Source: Hydrogenophaga pseudoflava NBRC 102511 (GTDB lineage: Bacteria > Pseudomonadota > Gammaproteobacteria > Burkholderiales > Burkholderiaceae_C). From it: a stretch of 64,000 nucleotides of DNA. How positions within the stretch are numbered: position 1 is the stretch's first letter; every line of letters starts with the position of its first letter. Below the pieces are notes generated by a model, which was given only the letters and a program-made list of their open reading frames with translations, ran no database searches and was not told the origin of the DNA. Location: NCBI RefSeq assembly GCF_001592285.1, contig NZ_BCWQ01000007.1, positions 62,001-126,000 on the forward strand. The letters run 5' to 3'. Shown here piece after piece: positions 54,102 through 62,898 of this stretch. The translations under genes were made by a program, and so were the position numbers.

Positions 54102-54479
54102 ATGAACTCCACGAACCACGCCGGCACCCAGATCCTCACCCTCACCGGGCTGCGCTTCGACGCCAACCTGGGCATCCTGGAGCACGAGAAGACCAGCCCG
54201 CAGCCGATCCAGGTCGATGCCGAGCTCAACCAGGGCACCCAGCCTCTGCTGCCGCACGACGACGACATCAGCCACGTGCTGGACTACCGCAAGGTGCGCC
54301 AGATCATCATCGACGAGTGCACCGCCGAACACGTGAACCTGCTGGAGAGCCTGATCGGCAAGCTCACGCGGCGCCTGATGCAGCTGCCTGGCGTGATCGG
54401 CGTGCGGGTCAAGATCGCCAAGCTGGAGATCTTCGACGACTGCGAGGTCGCGATCCGCATGGAAAGCGGGCAGTGGTGA
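54102..54479 (+). CDS. folB: Dihydroneopterin aldolase
   Basis: Converts dihydroneopterin to 6-hydroxymethyl-dihydropterin and glycolaldehyde in folate synthesis. It has 125 residues, with the family core LTGLRFDANLGILEHEK (including the conserved Glu), DISHVLDYRKVRQII, VNLLESLIGKLTRRL and VRVKIAKLE with the catalytic-type Lys. In-frame starts at 54087 (GTG), 54096 and 54102 are possible; 54102 is best spaced from GAGGCGG. It is followed by a strong terminator. Confidence 0.92.
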   Translation: MNSTNHAGTQILTLTGLRFDANLGILEHEKTSPQPIQVDAELNQGTQPLLPHDDDISHVLDYRKVRQIIIDECTAEHVNLLESLIGKLTRRLMQLPGVIGVRVKIAKLEIFDDCEVAIRMESGQW

Positions 54480-54508
54480 GGCGCACGCCGTCCCGGTTCT
54501 GAAAAAAG

Positions 54509-54535
54509 AAAGGGCCCCTCGCGGGGCCCTTTTGA
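54509..54535 (+). terminator. Intrinsic terminator after folB
   Basis: Stem AAAGGGCCCC (54509-54518) / GGGGCCCTTT (54523-54532) with a TCGC loop, preceded by a run of A and followed by T. It can end folB transcription and, read in reverse, that of the convergent barrel gene. Confidence 0.9.
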
Positions 54536-54571
54536 TGTACAGGCTGGTGCTTCAGGCCACCAGCGACGGCA

Positions 54572-55627
54572 TCACTTGAAGTTGTACTGGACGCCGACGC
54601 CCAGGTACATCAGCTCTTTCCACGAACGCGCTTCGTCCGAGCTCTTCTTCAGGAACACATCGAAGTCGCTGCGCAGGGACAGGTTCTTGGTGAAGGCGTG
54701 GGTCAGGCCCAGGCCCAGGGTCGGGCGGGTCTGCGTGCCTTCGACGGCGTCGGTGTGCTTCACACGGGCCACGCCGGCCTTGCCGAACAGGCGGGTGGCT
54801 TCACCCAGGTCGGTGCCGACGGTGCCGCGCAGGCCCAGGGCGTTGACCTTGGACTCCAGGCCGTTCTCGAAGTTGTGGCTGCTGCCGAACTGTGCAAAGG
54901 CTTCCGCACCCCAGAGCTTGTTGAACTGGTAGCCGGCGCCCAGTTGCAGGGCGGGCTTGGTGTCGTGGTCGTTGTGCTGGGCGATGCCGTCGATCGGGCC
55001 GTTGCCGATCAGGTCGCGCTGGGCGCCCAGGGTGCCGAAGACGTACGGGAAGGCCACGACTTCAGCGGCCTTGGGCACCACCGGTGCAGGTGCGGGCACC
55101 GGAGCGGGCGCAGGCGCGGCCGCCACCGGGGCGGGCGCGGGGACCACGGCGGGAGCCGGGGCCGGAGCGGCCACCGGGGTCGGGCGCGGCAGCAGGTCGG
55201 AGAAGTGGTTGTCGCACTGGCGCATGGTCACGCGCACGATCTTGCCGCTGGCGTCCTTGTACGCGTTGACTTCCATGGTCGGGCTGAACGGGATCCACTT
55301 GCCCTGCAGCGCCTTGCTCACGCCGCCGCGGCCGCGGGCCGTGGCCACACCCTTGTCGCAGGCGCCTTTGGCGTATGTGGGGCTCAGGTCCTTGAGCAGC
55401 ATCGGCGACACCGAGGCCTCACCGGCGCGCAGCTTGGGCTTCTGCTTGGTCTGGGGCTTGTAGAACTTGGCCGTGCCGCCCTGGATGGCGGCGTCGCAGG
55501 CCTCGGGCGTGGCGTAGCCGGTGTTGCCGTCGCGGTCGGTGGTCATGCCGGCGGTCTGGGCCATGGCGACGGAGGCGATGGAAACCAGCATGGACGCCAG
55601 GGCGACCCGATGAATAGCAAAGGACAT
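54572..55627 (-). CDS. OmpA-like outer-membrane barrel protein with Ala/Pro linker
   Basis: A 351-residue outer-membrane protein. The signal peptide is LASMLVSIASVAMAQ. An N-terminal globular part (about 25-145, with Cys residues in EACDAAI, GACDKGV and MRQCDNH) precedes an Ala-Pro-Val linker at about 150-190. An eight-stranded-like barrel follows (PYVFGTLGAQRDL, ALQLGAGYQFNKLWGAEAF, LGLGLTHAFTKN) and ends VGVQYNFK, close to the usual aromatic end. The order of soluble part, linker and barrel is the reverse of classical OmpA. GGAG is six bases ahead of the start. Function is unknown. Confidence 0.82.
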   Translation of the reverse strand: MSFAIHRVALASMLVSIASVAMAQTAGMTTDRDGNTGYATPEACDAAIQGGTAKFYKPQTKQKPKLRAGEASVSPMLLKDLSPTYAKGACDKGVATARGRGGVSKALQGKWIPFSPTMEVNAYKDASGKIVRVTMRQCDNHFSDLLPRPTPVAAPAPAPAVVPAPAPVAAAPAPAPVPAPAPVVPKAAEVVAFPYVFGTLGAQRDLIGNGPIDGIAQHNDHDTKPALQLGAGYQFNKLWGAEAFAQFGSSHNFENGLESKVNALGLRGTVGTDLGEATRLFGKAGVARVKHTDAVEGTQTRPTLGLGLTHAFTKNLSLRSDFDVFLKKSSDEARSWKELMYLGVGVQYNFK

Positions 55628-55862
55628 AAAGGACTCCAAATAAAATTGATGTTTTTCCCAGGTTGTGCCGCAGCAGGGACACAACAGGATGGCGCGGCGC
55701 AACAAGGCCGCTCACACGGGGAGAAAGTGTAGCTTTCGACCTAAATCCGCCTGTAACAAGCCGCAATCTTGCGGGTTTTGACCACCGACTTGTGCATTGC
55801 AGCATACCGCAATGCGAACCTGTTGCGTTTGACGCACACCGCCCCGGCCCGAGGCCCGACCG

Positions 55863-56789
55863 ATGACCCCAGAAAAACTCGCCTTCGAAAACAAGAAACT
55901 CGAAAAACGCTTGTGCCGCGAGGTCGGCCGCGCCATCGTGGACTACAACATGATCGAGGAAGGCGACCGCGTGATGGTCTGCCTTTCCGGCGGCAAGGAC
56001 AGCTACGGCCTGCTCGACATCCTGATGAAGCTGCAGAAGCGCGCGCCGGTGAACTTCGAGCTGATCGCGGTCAACCTCGACCAGAAGCAGCCCGGTTTCC
56101 CCGACCACATCCTGCCCGAGTACCTGTCCAAGCTGGGCATCCAGTACCACATCGAAACCCAGGACACCTACTCCATCGTCAAGGAAAAGATCGAGCCGGG
56201 CAAAACCATGTGCAGCCTGTGCAGCCGGCTGCGCCGCGGCATCCTCTACCGCGTGGCGCGCGAGCTGGGCGCGACCAAGATCGCGCTGGGCCACCACCGC
56301 GACGACATGCTGCAGACCCTGTTCCTGAACATGTTCTTCGGCGGCAAGCTCAAGGGCATGCCGGCCAAGCTGGTCAGCGACAACGGCGAGTTCATGGTGA
56401 TCCGCCCGTTGGCCTACGTGCCCGAGAAGGACCTGATCCGCTGGGCCGAACACCGGCAGTTCCCCATCATCCCCTGCACCCTCTGCGGCAGCCAGGAGAA
56501 CCTGCAGCGCAAGCAGGTGGGCAACCTGCTGCGCGACTGGGACAAGCAGTTCCCCGGCCGGCTGGAGAACATGCTGCACGCGCTGCAGAACGTGGTGCCC
56601 AGCCACCTGATGGACCGCTCGCTCTACCCCTTCCAGACCCTGCAGACCACCGGTGCGCCGGTGGAGGACGGCGACCTGGCCTTCGACGAGGAGCCGCTGG
56701 TGGCACCCGCGCCCGCCGCCGACGCGGACGCTGTGGAAGTGAACGTCCGGCCCCGTGCGACGGTCATACCGATTGCCGCCACCACCTGA
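55863..56789 (+). CDS. ttcA: tRNA 2-thiocytidine synthetase TtcA
   Basis: Thiolates cytidine-32 of certain tRNAs using ATP and a [4Fe-4S] cluster. It has 308 residues. The PP-loop is [13 protein letters not shown] near residue 38, the CxxC pair that binds the cluster is [10 protein letters not shown] near residue 118, with a further Cys pair PCTLCGSQ near residue 204, and [15 protein letters not shown] is diagnostic. The start is at a clear ATG after an AT-poor leader. The 235-base gap behind it also serves the divergent barrel gene. Confidence 0.96.
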   Translation: MTPEKLAFENKKLEKRLCREVGRAIVDYNMIEEGDRVMVCLSGGKDSYGLLDILMKLQKRAPVNFELIAVNLDQKQPGFPDHILPEYLSKLGIQYHIETQDTYSIVKEKIEPGKTMCSLCSRLRRGILYRVARELGATKIALGHHRDDMLQTLFLNMFFGGKLKGMPAKLVSDNGEFMVIRPLAYVPEKDLIRWAEHRQFPIIPCTLCGSQENLQRKQVGNLLRDWDKQFPGRLENMLHALQNVVPSHLMDRSLYPFQTLQTTGAPVEDGDLAFDEEPLVAPAPAADADAVEVNVRPRATVIPIAATT

Positions 56790-56829
56790 TATGGGTGCTG
56801 AGCCAGGCGTCCAACCCGCCGGAGGAACC

Positions 56830-57465
56830 ATGACCCGCCTTGCCCTCGCCCTGCTGACCACCCTCGCCCTGGCCGGCTGCGCCGGCACCTACCGTGTGGA
56901 CAACGCGGTGCAGAGCTACGCGCACTGGTCGGCCGACATCCCCACCGGCGCCCAGGCCCCGGCCGCCGTGCCCCAGGCGCCGCAGACCTACCGCTTCGAG
57001 CGCCTGCCCTCGCAGCGGGAGGGAGGATCCGCCGAAGACCAGAACCGGCTGGAAGCCTGGACCCGGACCGTGCTGGAAACGCACGGCTGGACCGTCGCCG
57101 AGGCGCCGGCCAACGCCCCGTGGCGGGTGCAGGTCACGGCCACCACCGTGCGCAACGCCCGCAGCCCCTGGGACGACCCATGGCCCAGCTGGCGCTTCCG
57201 GGGGCAGGTCGTGGCCGGCAATGGCTATTTCTACTGGTCGCCGATGTTCGTGATGCCGATGGACATGCCCTGGTACGAACGCAAGGTGGCCGTGGTGATC
57301 CGCGACGCGGCGTCTGGCCGCGTGGTCTACGAAACCCAGGCCGGTCACGACGGCCGCTGGAACAGCACCCCGGCGCTGTGGCAGGCCATGCTGCAGGCGG
57401 CGCTGAACGGTTTTCCGGTGCCACCGTCCGGCCCCCGGCAGGTCGACATCGACCTGCCGCGCTGA
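56830..57465 (+). CDS. DUF4136-family lipoprotein
   Basis: A 211-residue lipoprotein. The signal peptide is LALALLTTLALAGC, ending in a lipobox. The mature part begins TYRVDNAVQSYAHWS and has the DUF4136 pattern of a distorted beta sandwich (TYRFERLPSQREG, ETHGWTVAEAPANAPWRVQV, VVIRDAASGRVVYETQAGHDG, LWQAMLQAALNGFP). Function is unknown. A GGAGGA ribosome-binding site directly precedes the ATG at 56830. It is 40 bases downstream of ttcA and possibly co-transcribed. Confidence 0.82.
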   Translation: MTRLALALLTTLALAGCAGTYRVDNAVQSYAHWSADIPTGAQAPAAVPQAPQTYRFERLPSQREGGSAEDQNRLEAWTRTVLETHGWTVAEAPANAPWRVQVTATTVRNARSPWDDPWPSWRFRGQVVAGNGYFYWSPMFVMPMDMPWYERKVAVVIRDAASGRVVYETQAGHDGRWNSTPALWQAMLQAALNGFPVPPSGPRQVDIDLPR

Positions 57466-57481
57466 GCCCCGGCCGGCGCCG

Positions 57482-59449
57482 TCAGCGCCGCGGCGCCTCC
57501 ATCAACGCGCGCACCGCGTCGGCCAGCGCATCCATGCTGTCCTGCTTGCCCAGCACATCGGACACCCCGGCCGCGGCCGCGGCATCTAGCAGCGCCTCGT
57601 TCACATGCCCCGAGACGATGGCGATGCGCAACCCGGGCCGCAGCGCATGCACCGCCTGCGCCAGTTCCACACCGCTCATGCCCGGCATGTTGTGGTCGGT
57701 CACGCACAGGTCCACCGGTTCCCGGCTGACGCGGAACCAGGCCAGGGCCTCCTCGCCCGACAGGAAGGTGCTGACCCGGTACCCCTGCTTGCGCAGCAGC
57801 CGGCCGGCCAGGAACACCAGCGCTTCGTAATCGTCCACGTAGACGATGTGCCGCCCCGGCGGCGCGGGAACGGCCGGTGGCGGTGCGGCGGGTGCAGGTG
57901 CCTCGGCGTCCGCGGCACCCGAGGCCAGCGGCAGGTAGACATCGAACCGGGTGCCTTCGCCCGGCGTGCTGTGCAGCGTGATCGCCCCCTGGTGCGCCTT
58001 GACGATGCCGTGCACCACTGACAGCCCCAGACCGGTGCCACTGCCCGGCGCCTTGGTGGTGAAGAAAGGCTCGAACACGCGCTGCTGCGTCGCCTCGTCC
58101 ATGCCCGGGCCGTTGTCGGCCACGCTCAGCAAGGCATAGGCGCCGGGCGGCAGATGGCCCAGCCGCAGGGCCTGCGCCGCGTCCAGTTCCACCTCGTCCA
58201 GACTCACGGTGATGTCGCCAGATCGCTGATCCAGCGCCTGCCAGGCGTTGGTGCACAGGTTCATCAGCACCTGCTGCACCTGCGTCGCGTCGGCCAGCAC
58301 CGGCAGCGGCGACGAGGCCAGGCGGGTGCTCAGCCGCACGCCCGCGGGCAGCAGCGAGCGCATCAGCCGCAGCGCCTCGTCCACCAGCGGCTTCAGTGGC
58401 TGGCGCTGCAGCTCCTGCGTCTGGCGCCGGCTGAAGGCCAGGATCTGCTGCACCAGCTGGCGCGCGCGGATCGCCGCGCGGTGGATCTCGGCCAGGCTCT
58501 CCTGGGCGGCGTGGTCCGGCCCCACGTCTTCGCGCGCCAGGGCCAGGTTGCCCAGGATGGCGGCCAGCAGGTTGTTGAAGTCGTGCGCCACGCCGCCGGC
58601 CAGGGTGCCGATGGCCTCCATCTTTTGCGACTCGCGCAGCTGCGTCTCCAGCGCCCGCTGCTGCGCCTCGGCCTGCTTGAGTTCGGTGATGTCCGTGTGC
58701 GTGCCCACCATGCGCAGCGGCTGGCCGTCGGCGTCGCGTGCGATCACCATGCCGCGCGACAGCACCCACTTCCACGACCCGTCCTTGCAGCGGATGCGGT
58801 GTTCGTTGCGGTAGAGGGCGGTGCGGCCGTCGAAGTGCGCCTGGCGGTCGGCCTGCATCTGGTCCACATCGTCCGGGTGGGTCCGCCCGTCCAGCTCCTG
58901 CGCGCGCGGCATCAGTTCCTCGTCGGTGTAGCCGTACATGGCCTTGATGCGCGGCGACACGTATTCGTCGCCGGTCACGAGGTTCCAGTCCCACACGCCG
59001 TCCCCGGCGCTGTCCAGCGCCAGCTTCCAGAGCGCCTCACTGTCACGCAGCGCCAGCTCGACCTGCATGCGCTCGCTGATGTCCTCGACCGTGCCTTCGT
59101 AGTAGAGCAGCCGCCCCTGCGGGTCGTACACCCCGTGGGCGTTCTCGTTCACCCAGCGGCGTTGCCGGTCGCGGTGGCGCACCACCTCGGAGACGAAGCC
59201 GCGCACGAAGCCGTCGCGCACCAGCTGCGCCTGGAACTCGGCCCGGCGGCCGGGCTGCACATACCAGTCGCTGCTGGCCCGGTTCACGTCGTCCAGCATG
59301 GCCTGCTCGTCGCTGTAGCCGTTGAGCTGCACCAGCGCCGGGTTGGCGCGCAGCATCACACCGTCCCTGGAACTCCGGTAGGCACCGATCGGCAGGAACT
59401 GGAACAGCGACGAGAAGTCCGCCACGCGGGCGTCGTGGTGTTCGGGCAT
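57482..59449 (-). CDS. Soluble PAS histidine kinase with C-terminal receiver (hybrid)
   Basis: A 655-residue cytoplasmic hybrid kinase without transmembrane segments. Two PAS/PAC units lie at about 15-260 (SLFQFLPIGAYRSSRDGVML; LDSAGDGVWDWNLVTGDEYVS). The HisKA His is in GGVAHDFNNLLAAILGNL near residue 285, and the HATPase has MNLCTNAWQAL, DNGPGMDEA and GTGLGLSVVHGIVKAHQG. The C-terminal receiver at about 535-650 has IVYVDDYEAL, CVTDHNMPGMSG (phospho-acceptor Asp) and VLGKQD. The GVAHDFNN form is typical of NtrB-like hybrid kinases. No separate response regulator gene is adjacent. Confidence 0.92.
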   Translation of the reverse strand: MPEHHDARVADFSSLFQFLPIGAYRSSRDGVMLRANPALVQLNGYSDEQAMLDDVNRASSDWYVQPGRRAEFQAQLVRDGFVRGFVSEVVRHRDRQRRWVNENAHGVYDPQGRLLYYEGTVEDISERMQVELALRDSEALWKLALDSAGDGVWDWNLVTGDEYVSPRIKAMYGYTDEELMPRAQELDGRTHPDDVDQMQADRQAHFDGRTALYRNEHRIRCKDGSWKWVLSRGMVIARDADGQPLRMVGTHTDITELKQAEAQQRALETQLRESQKMEAIGTLAGGVAHDFNNLLAAILGNLALAREDVGPDHAAQESLAEIHRAAIRARQLVQQILAFSRRQTQELQRQPLKPLVDEALRLMRSLLPAGVRLSTRLASSPLPVLADATQVQQVLMNLCTNAWQALDQRSGDITVSLDEVELDAAQALRLGHLPPGAYALLSVADNGPGMDEATQQRVFEPFFTTKAPGSGTGLGLSVVHGIVKAHQGAITLHSTPGEGTRFDVYLPLASGAADAEAPAPAAPPPAVPAPPGRHIVYVDDYEALVFLAGRLLRKQGYRVSTFLSGEEALAWFRVSREPVDLCVTDHNMPGMSGVELAQAVHALRPGLRIAIVSGHVNEALLDAAAAAGVSDVLGKQDSMDALADAVRALMEAPRR

Positions 59450-59555
59450 CGCCGTATTGTGTCGCGTCGTCCTCCGGACCGGCCCATCGACCATCCGGTG
59501 GTCAGACCGTCCGTCCGGCGCTACAGTGACCGTTTTCTCACCCCGGGGCTTCTTC

Positions 59556-60197
59556 TTGCACGTCACCCGCATCATCGCCGTGCGCCACGGCGAAACCGCC
59601 TGGAACCGCGACACCCGCATCCAGGGCCACACCGACATCGCCCTGTCCGACAAGGGCCGCTGGCAGGCCGAGCGCCTCGCCCTGGCCCTGCGCGACGAAC
59701 CCATCGCCGCGTTCTACGCCAGCGACCTCTCGCGCGCCTTCGACACCGCCAGCACCACGGCCCGTGCCCACGGCAAACCGGTGCAGACCCACAAGGGCCT
59801 GCGCGAGCGCGCCTTCGGCCGATTCGAGGGCCTGACCTGGGCCGAGATCGAGGCCCACCACCCGGAGGACGCACTGGCCTGGCGCAAGCGCGTGCCCGAC
59901 TTCGCGCCACCGGGCGGCGAGTCGCTGCTGCAGCTGCGCGAACGCGTGGTCGCCGCCGTCGACGAGATCGCCGCGCGCCACCCCGGCGAACAACTGATGC
60001 TGGTGGCCCACGGCGGCGTGCTGGACATCCTCTACCGTGCGGCCACACGGCTGGAGCTGCAGGCGCCGCGCAGCTGGGACCTGAGCAACACCGCGGTCAA
60101 CCGCCTGCTCTGGACACCCGAGGGCCTGGGCCTGGTGGGCTGGGCCGACACCGGACACCTGCAGGACGACGGGGCGCTGGACGAGAGCACCGCCTGA
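59556..60197 (+). CDS. Histidine phosphatase family protein
   Basis: A 213-residue phosphatase of the phosphoglycerate mutase-like superfamily. The catalytic motif AVRHGETAWN (phospho-His) is at the N-terminus, the acid Glu is in RERAFGRFEGLTW, and the second His is in VAHGGVLDILY. It may act as a broad phosphatase (GpmB/CobC-like); the substrate is unknown. The start is a TTG at 59556 with GGGG seven bases ahead; a GTG at 59526 would add ten residues. It is divergent from the hybrid kinase, and the gap includes both start regions. Confidence 0.88.
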   Translation: MHVTRIIAVRHGETAWNRDTRIQGHTDIALSDKGRWQAERLALALRDEPIAAFYASDLSRAFDTASTTARAHGKPVQTHKGLRERAFGRFEGLTWAEIEAHHPEDALAWRKRVPDFAPPGGESLLQLRERVVAAVDEIAARHPGEQLMLVAHGGVLDILYRAATRLELQAPRSWDLSNTAVNRLLWTPEGLGLVGWADTGHLQDDGALDESTA

Positions 60198-60213
60198 GCC
60201 ACCGACGCCTGCC

Positions 60214-61941
60214 ATGACACCGAACCAAGTCATCGTACTCGCCACGCCGGTGTTCCTGCTGCTCATCGCCATCGAGTTCTGGGTCGGGCGACGGCGCAGG
60301 CGCAACACCTACGCGCTGGCCGACACATTCAGCAGCATCGGCCTGGGCATGCTCAGCCGCATCGCCGACGTGTTCACGTTCGCGCTGCGCCTGGGCATCT
60401 ACGTCTGGGTGCAGGACCACGCGGCCCTGTGGCGCAACGACGGTTTCTGGACCTCGTCCGCCGGCTGGCTGCTGGCACTGGTGTTCTACGACTTCCTCTA
60501 CTACTGGAACCACCGCCTGGGCCACGAGGTGGGCCTGCTCTGGGCCGCGCACGTGGTGCACCACCAGAGCCAGCACTACAACCTCTCCACCGCGCTGCGC
60601 CAGCCCGCCAGCTACGCGCTGCTGGGCTGGGTGTTCTACCTGCCGATGGCGCTGGCCGGCGTGCCGCCGCTGGTGTTCGCGGTGGTCGGTCTGGTGGACC
60701 TGCTCTACCAGTTCTGGATCCACACCGAGCAGGTCGGCTCGCTCGGCCGCTTCGACCGCTGGTTCGCCTCGCCCTCGAACCACCGCGTGCACCACGCCGT
60801 GAACGACCGCTACCTGGACAAGAACTACGGCGGCATCCTGATGCTGTGGGACCACCTGTTCGGCAGCTTCGAACCCGAGGACCCGGAAGAACCCTGCGTC
60901 TACGGCACGCGCAAGCCGCTGCAGAGCTGGGACCCGGTCTGGGCCAACGCCGAGGTCTACGCGGGGCTGGCCCGCGACAGCGCGCGCACCGGCCGCTGGG
61001 GCGACCGGCTGCGCACCTGGATCAAGCCCCCCGGCTGGCGCGCGCCCGATGTGGCGGCGCGCTGGCCGACCCCGGCCTTCGACCTCGGCGCCGTGCAGCG
61101 CTTCGACCCGCCCGCCTCGCGCGGCGCGCAGGCGCTGGCGGCACTGGTGTTCGTGCTGCTGCTCGGCGGCGTCGCCTTCTTCCTCTGGACCGCCGACGCG
61201 CGCGCCCTGCCGGGCAACCTGGCCTGGACCGCCGCCCTGCTGGCCGGGCTCTGGGCGCAGGGCGCGCTGCTGCAGGGCCGCATAGGCCCGGGAATGGTGC
61301 TGATGGTGCTCAGCGCCGCGTTGGCCACACTCGCCGCCGCGGAAGGCTGGACCGAACTGCACCGGGTGTTCAAGCCGCTGACCATGCTGGTCGTCATCGG
61401 TCTGGTGCTGCGCGCGGACGTCCGCCACAAGGGCTGGCTGCTGGCCGCGCTCGCAGGCTCGCTGGCCGGCGACGCCTTCCTGATGTTCGAGGGCTTCTTC
61501 ATCGCCGGCCTGGCGTCGTTCCTGCTCGCGCACCTGGCCTACATCGCCCGCCTGCGGTCCGACGCGCCCTGGTTCGCTGACCGGCGGGCGCTGGGAGCGG
61601 TGGGCGCTGTGGGTCTGGTGATGTACGCGCTGCTCTGGAGCGGAGGGCCGTGGAGCGGCGGTCTGCCGCCGGGCCTGCGGGCGCCAGTGGCGGCCTATGT
61701 GCTGGTCATCGCACTGATGGTGTCGCAGGCGCTGGGGCGGGCCCGCGTGCACGCCGATCCGGCGGCCTGGCGCGTGGCCGCGGGCGCCCTGTGCTTCATG
61801 CTCAGCGACACCCTGCTGGCGACCGACCGCTTCCTTGTGCCGCTGCCGGCGCGCGACCTGCTGGTGCTCTCGACCTACTACGCGGCGCAGGGCCTGATGG
61901 TGGCCGGCCTGCTGCCAGCGGCGCCGCGTCAGGGCGCGTAG
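60214..61941 (+). CDS. Fusion of sterol-desaturase/alkylglycerol-monooxygenase-like hydroxylase and YhhN lysoplasmalogenase domain
   Basis: A 575-residue polytopic membrane protein. The N-terminal half (to about residue 300) is a fatty-acid-hydroxylase/sterol-desaturase domain with the di-iron His clusters NHRLGHE (near 100), HVVHHQSQHYN (near 115) and NHRVHHAVND (near 188). The segment TWIKPPGWRAPDVAARWPTP resembles the alkylglycerol monooxygenase (AGMO/TMEM195) group. The C-terminal half (about 360-570) is a YhhN domain (FKPLTMLVVIGLVLR, AGDAFLMFEGFFIAGLASFLLAHLAYI) related to lysoplasmalogenase TMEM86. Both families act on ether lipids, so an ether-lipid role is likely. The 3' end overlaps the convergent SPOR gene by 13 bases. 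Confidence 0.88.
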   Translation: MTPNQVIVLATPVFLLLIAIEFWVGRRRRRNTYALADTFSSIGLGMLSRIADVFTFALRLGIYVWVQDHAALWRNDGFWTSSAGWLLALVFYDFLYYWNHRLGHEVGLLWAAHVVHHQSQHYNLSTALRQPASYALLGWVFYLPMALAGVPPLVFAVVGLVDLLYQFWIHTEQVGSLGRFDRWFASPSNHRVHHAVNDRYLDKNYGGILMLWDHLFGSFEPEDPEEPCVYGTRKPLQSWDPVWANAEVYAGLARDSARTGRWGDRLRTWIKPPGWRAPDVAARWPTPAFDLGAVQRFDPPASRGAQALAALVFVLLLGGVAFFLWTADARALPGNLAWTAALLAGLWAQGALLQGRIGPGMVLMVLSAALATLAAAEGWTELHRVFKPLTMLVVIGLVLRADVRHKGWLLAALAGSLAGDAFLMFEGFFIAGLASFLLAHLAYIARLRSDAPWFADRRALGAVGAVGLVMYALLWSGGPWSGGLPPGLRAPVAAYVLVIALMVSQALGRARVHADPAAWRVAAGALCFMLSDTLLATDRFLVPLPARDLLVLSTYYAAQGLMVAGLLPAAPRQGA

Positions 61942-62897
61942 ACCCGGGCTTCGAGCCCCAGGGCCCGCACCTTCGCCGCGGCCTGCTCGGCCTCTTCGCG
62001 CCGCTCGAAGGGCCCCACCCGCACGCGGGTGAGCGGCCCCCGCGCCGACTCGATCGGGTCGTCCAGCACCGGCAGGCCGGCTTCGACCAGCCGCGCCTTG
62101 GCGCGCTCGGCGTTGGCCTCTCTGGCGAACATCCCCACGTTGACGCCGAAACCGCGCGGCCGGGGCCGAAGCACCGGCTCGGGCGCCGCCGGGGTGGGTG
62201 CAGCCGCCACGGGTTCGACAGGGGCTTGAACCGGCAGCACGGCGGGCGTTGCCGGCGGTGCCTCGGTGGGCGATGCCACGGGGGGCGACGGCAGGAGCCG
62301 TGGCGCTCGCTGCGGCGGTGCGGGCGACTGAACCTGCGCCGCACCCACAGCCGCCGGGCGCCACTGCTGCCCGACCACCCCGGCCAGCAAGGCCACCACC
62401 ACCAGGACCGCAGCCGCGGCCACCAGACCCGCCACGCGCCAGCCGTACTCGGAACGCTCCAGCCGCTCCACCGCCTCCTGGAAACTGTCGGCCTGCTCGA
62501 CAGCGGCGGCCACGCGCTCGCGCAGGCCCCGGTGCAGCCAGGCCATGCCCCAGAGCCCGGGCAGCGCGCACCACAACACCAGGGCCGACGCCGTCAGCCC
62601 GATCCGGATGCCCGTGGGCACGCCCTCGGCACGCATCCACAGCCAGCCCAGGGCCGCGGCGGCGGCGAGCGCCAGCCCGGCCTGCGCGAGCGCGGCGCCC
62701 CACAGCCGCCAGTACACCAGCCAGGCCAGCTGGCCCAGCGCCGCGCGCGTGTTCCACACCATGGCCGAGCGCCCACGCTCCTCGAAGCGCGCGATGACCG
62801 GGAGATAGGCGCTGGCGCCGGCCGGACCCAGCGCCGCGCGGTACAGCGTCGCCGCGCTGGCGGGCAGCCCGGTCGGGTCGTCCTGCGCCGTGTCCAC
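61929..62897 (-). CDS. Membrane protein with C-terminal SPOR domain
   Basis: A 322-residue inner-membrane protein. The N-terminal half resembles DUF2628-type proteins: a soluble start, then a hydrophobic region with two or three TM helices (about 60-130) and another TM at about 160-182. A Pro/Ala-rich periplasmic linker follows (about 185-245). The C-terminal SPOR domain, which binds denuded peptidoglycan at the septum, starts FGVNVGMFAREANAERAKARLVE and ends LTRVRVGPFERREEAEQAAAKVRALG. GTG start, one base after the ruvB stop codon, so it is probably co-transcribed with ruvB. Confidence 0.82.
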   Translation of the reverse strand: MDTAQDDPTGLPASAATLYRAALGPAGASAYLPVIARFEERGRSAMVWNTRAALGQLAWLVYWRLWGAALAQAGLALAAAAALGWLWMRAEGVPTGIRIGLTASALVLWCALPGLWGMAWLHRGLRERVAAAVEQADSFQEAVERLERSEYGWRVAGLVAAAAVLVVVALLAGVVGQQWRPAAVGAAQVQSPAPPQRAPRLLPSPPVASPTEAPPATPAVLPVQAPVEPVAAAPTPAAPEPVLRPRPRGFGVNVGMFAREANAERAKARLVEAGLPVLDDPIESARGPLTRVRVGPFERREEAEQAAAKVRALGLEARVYAP

Positions 62898-62898
62898 G

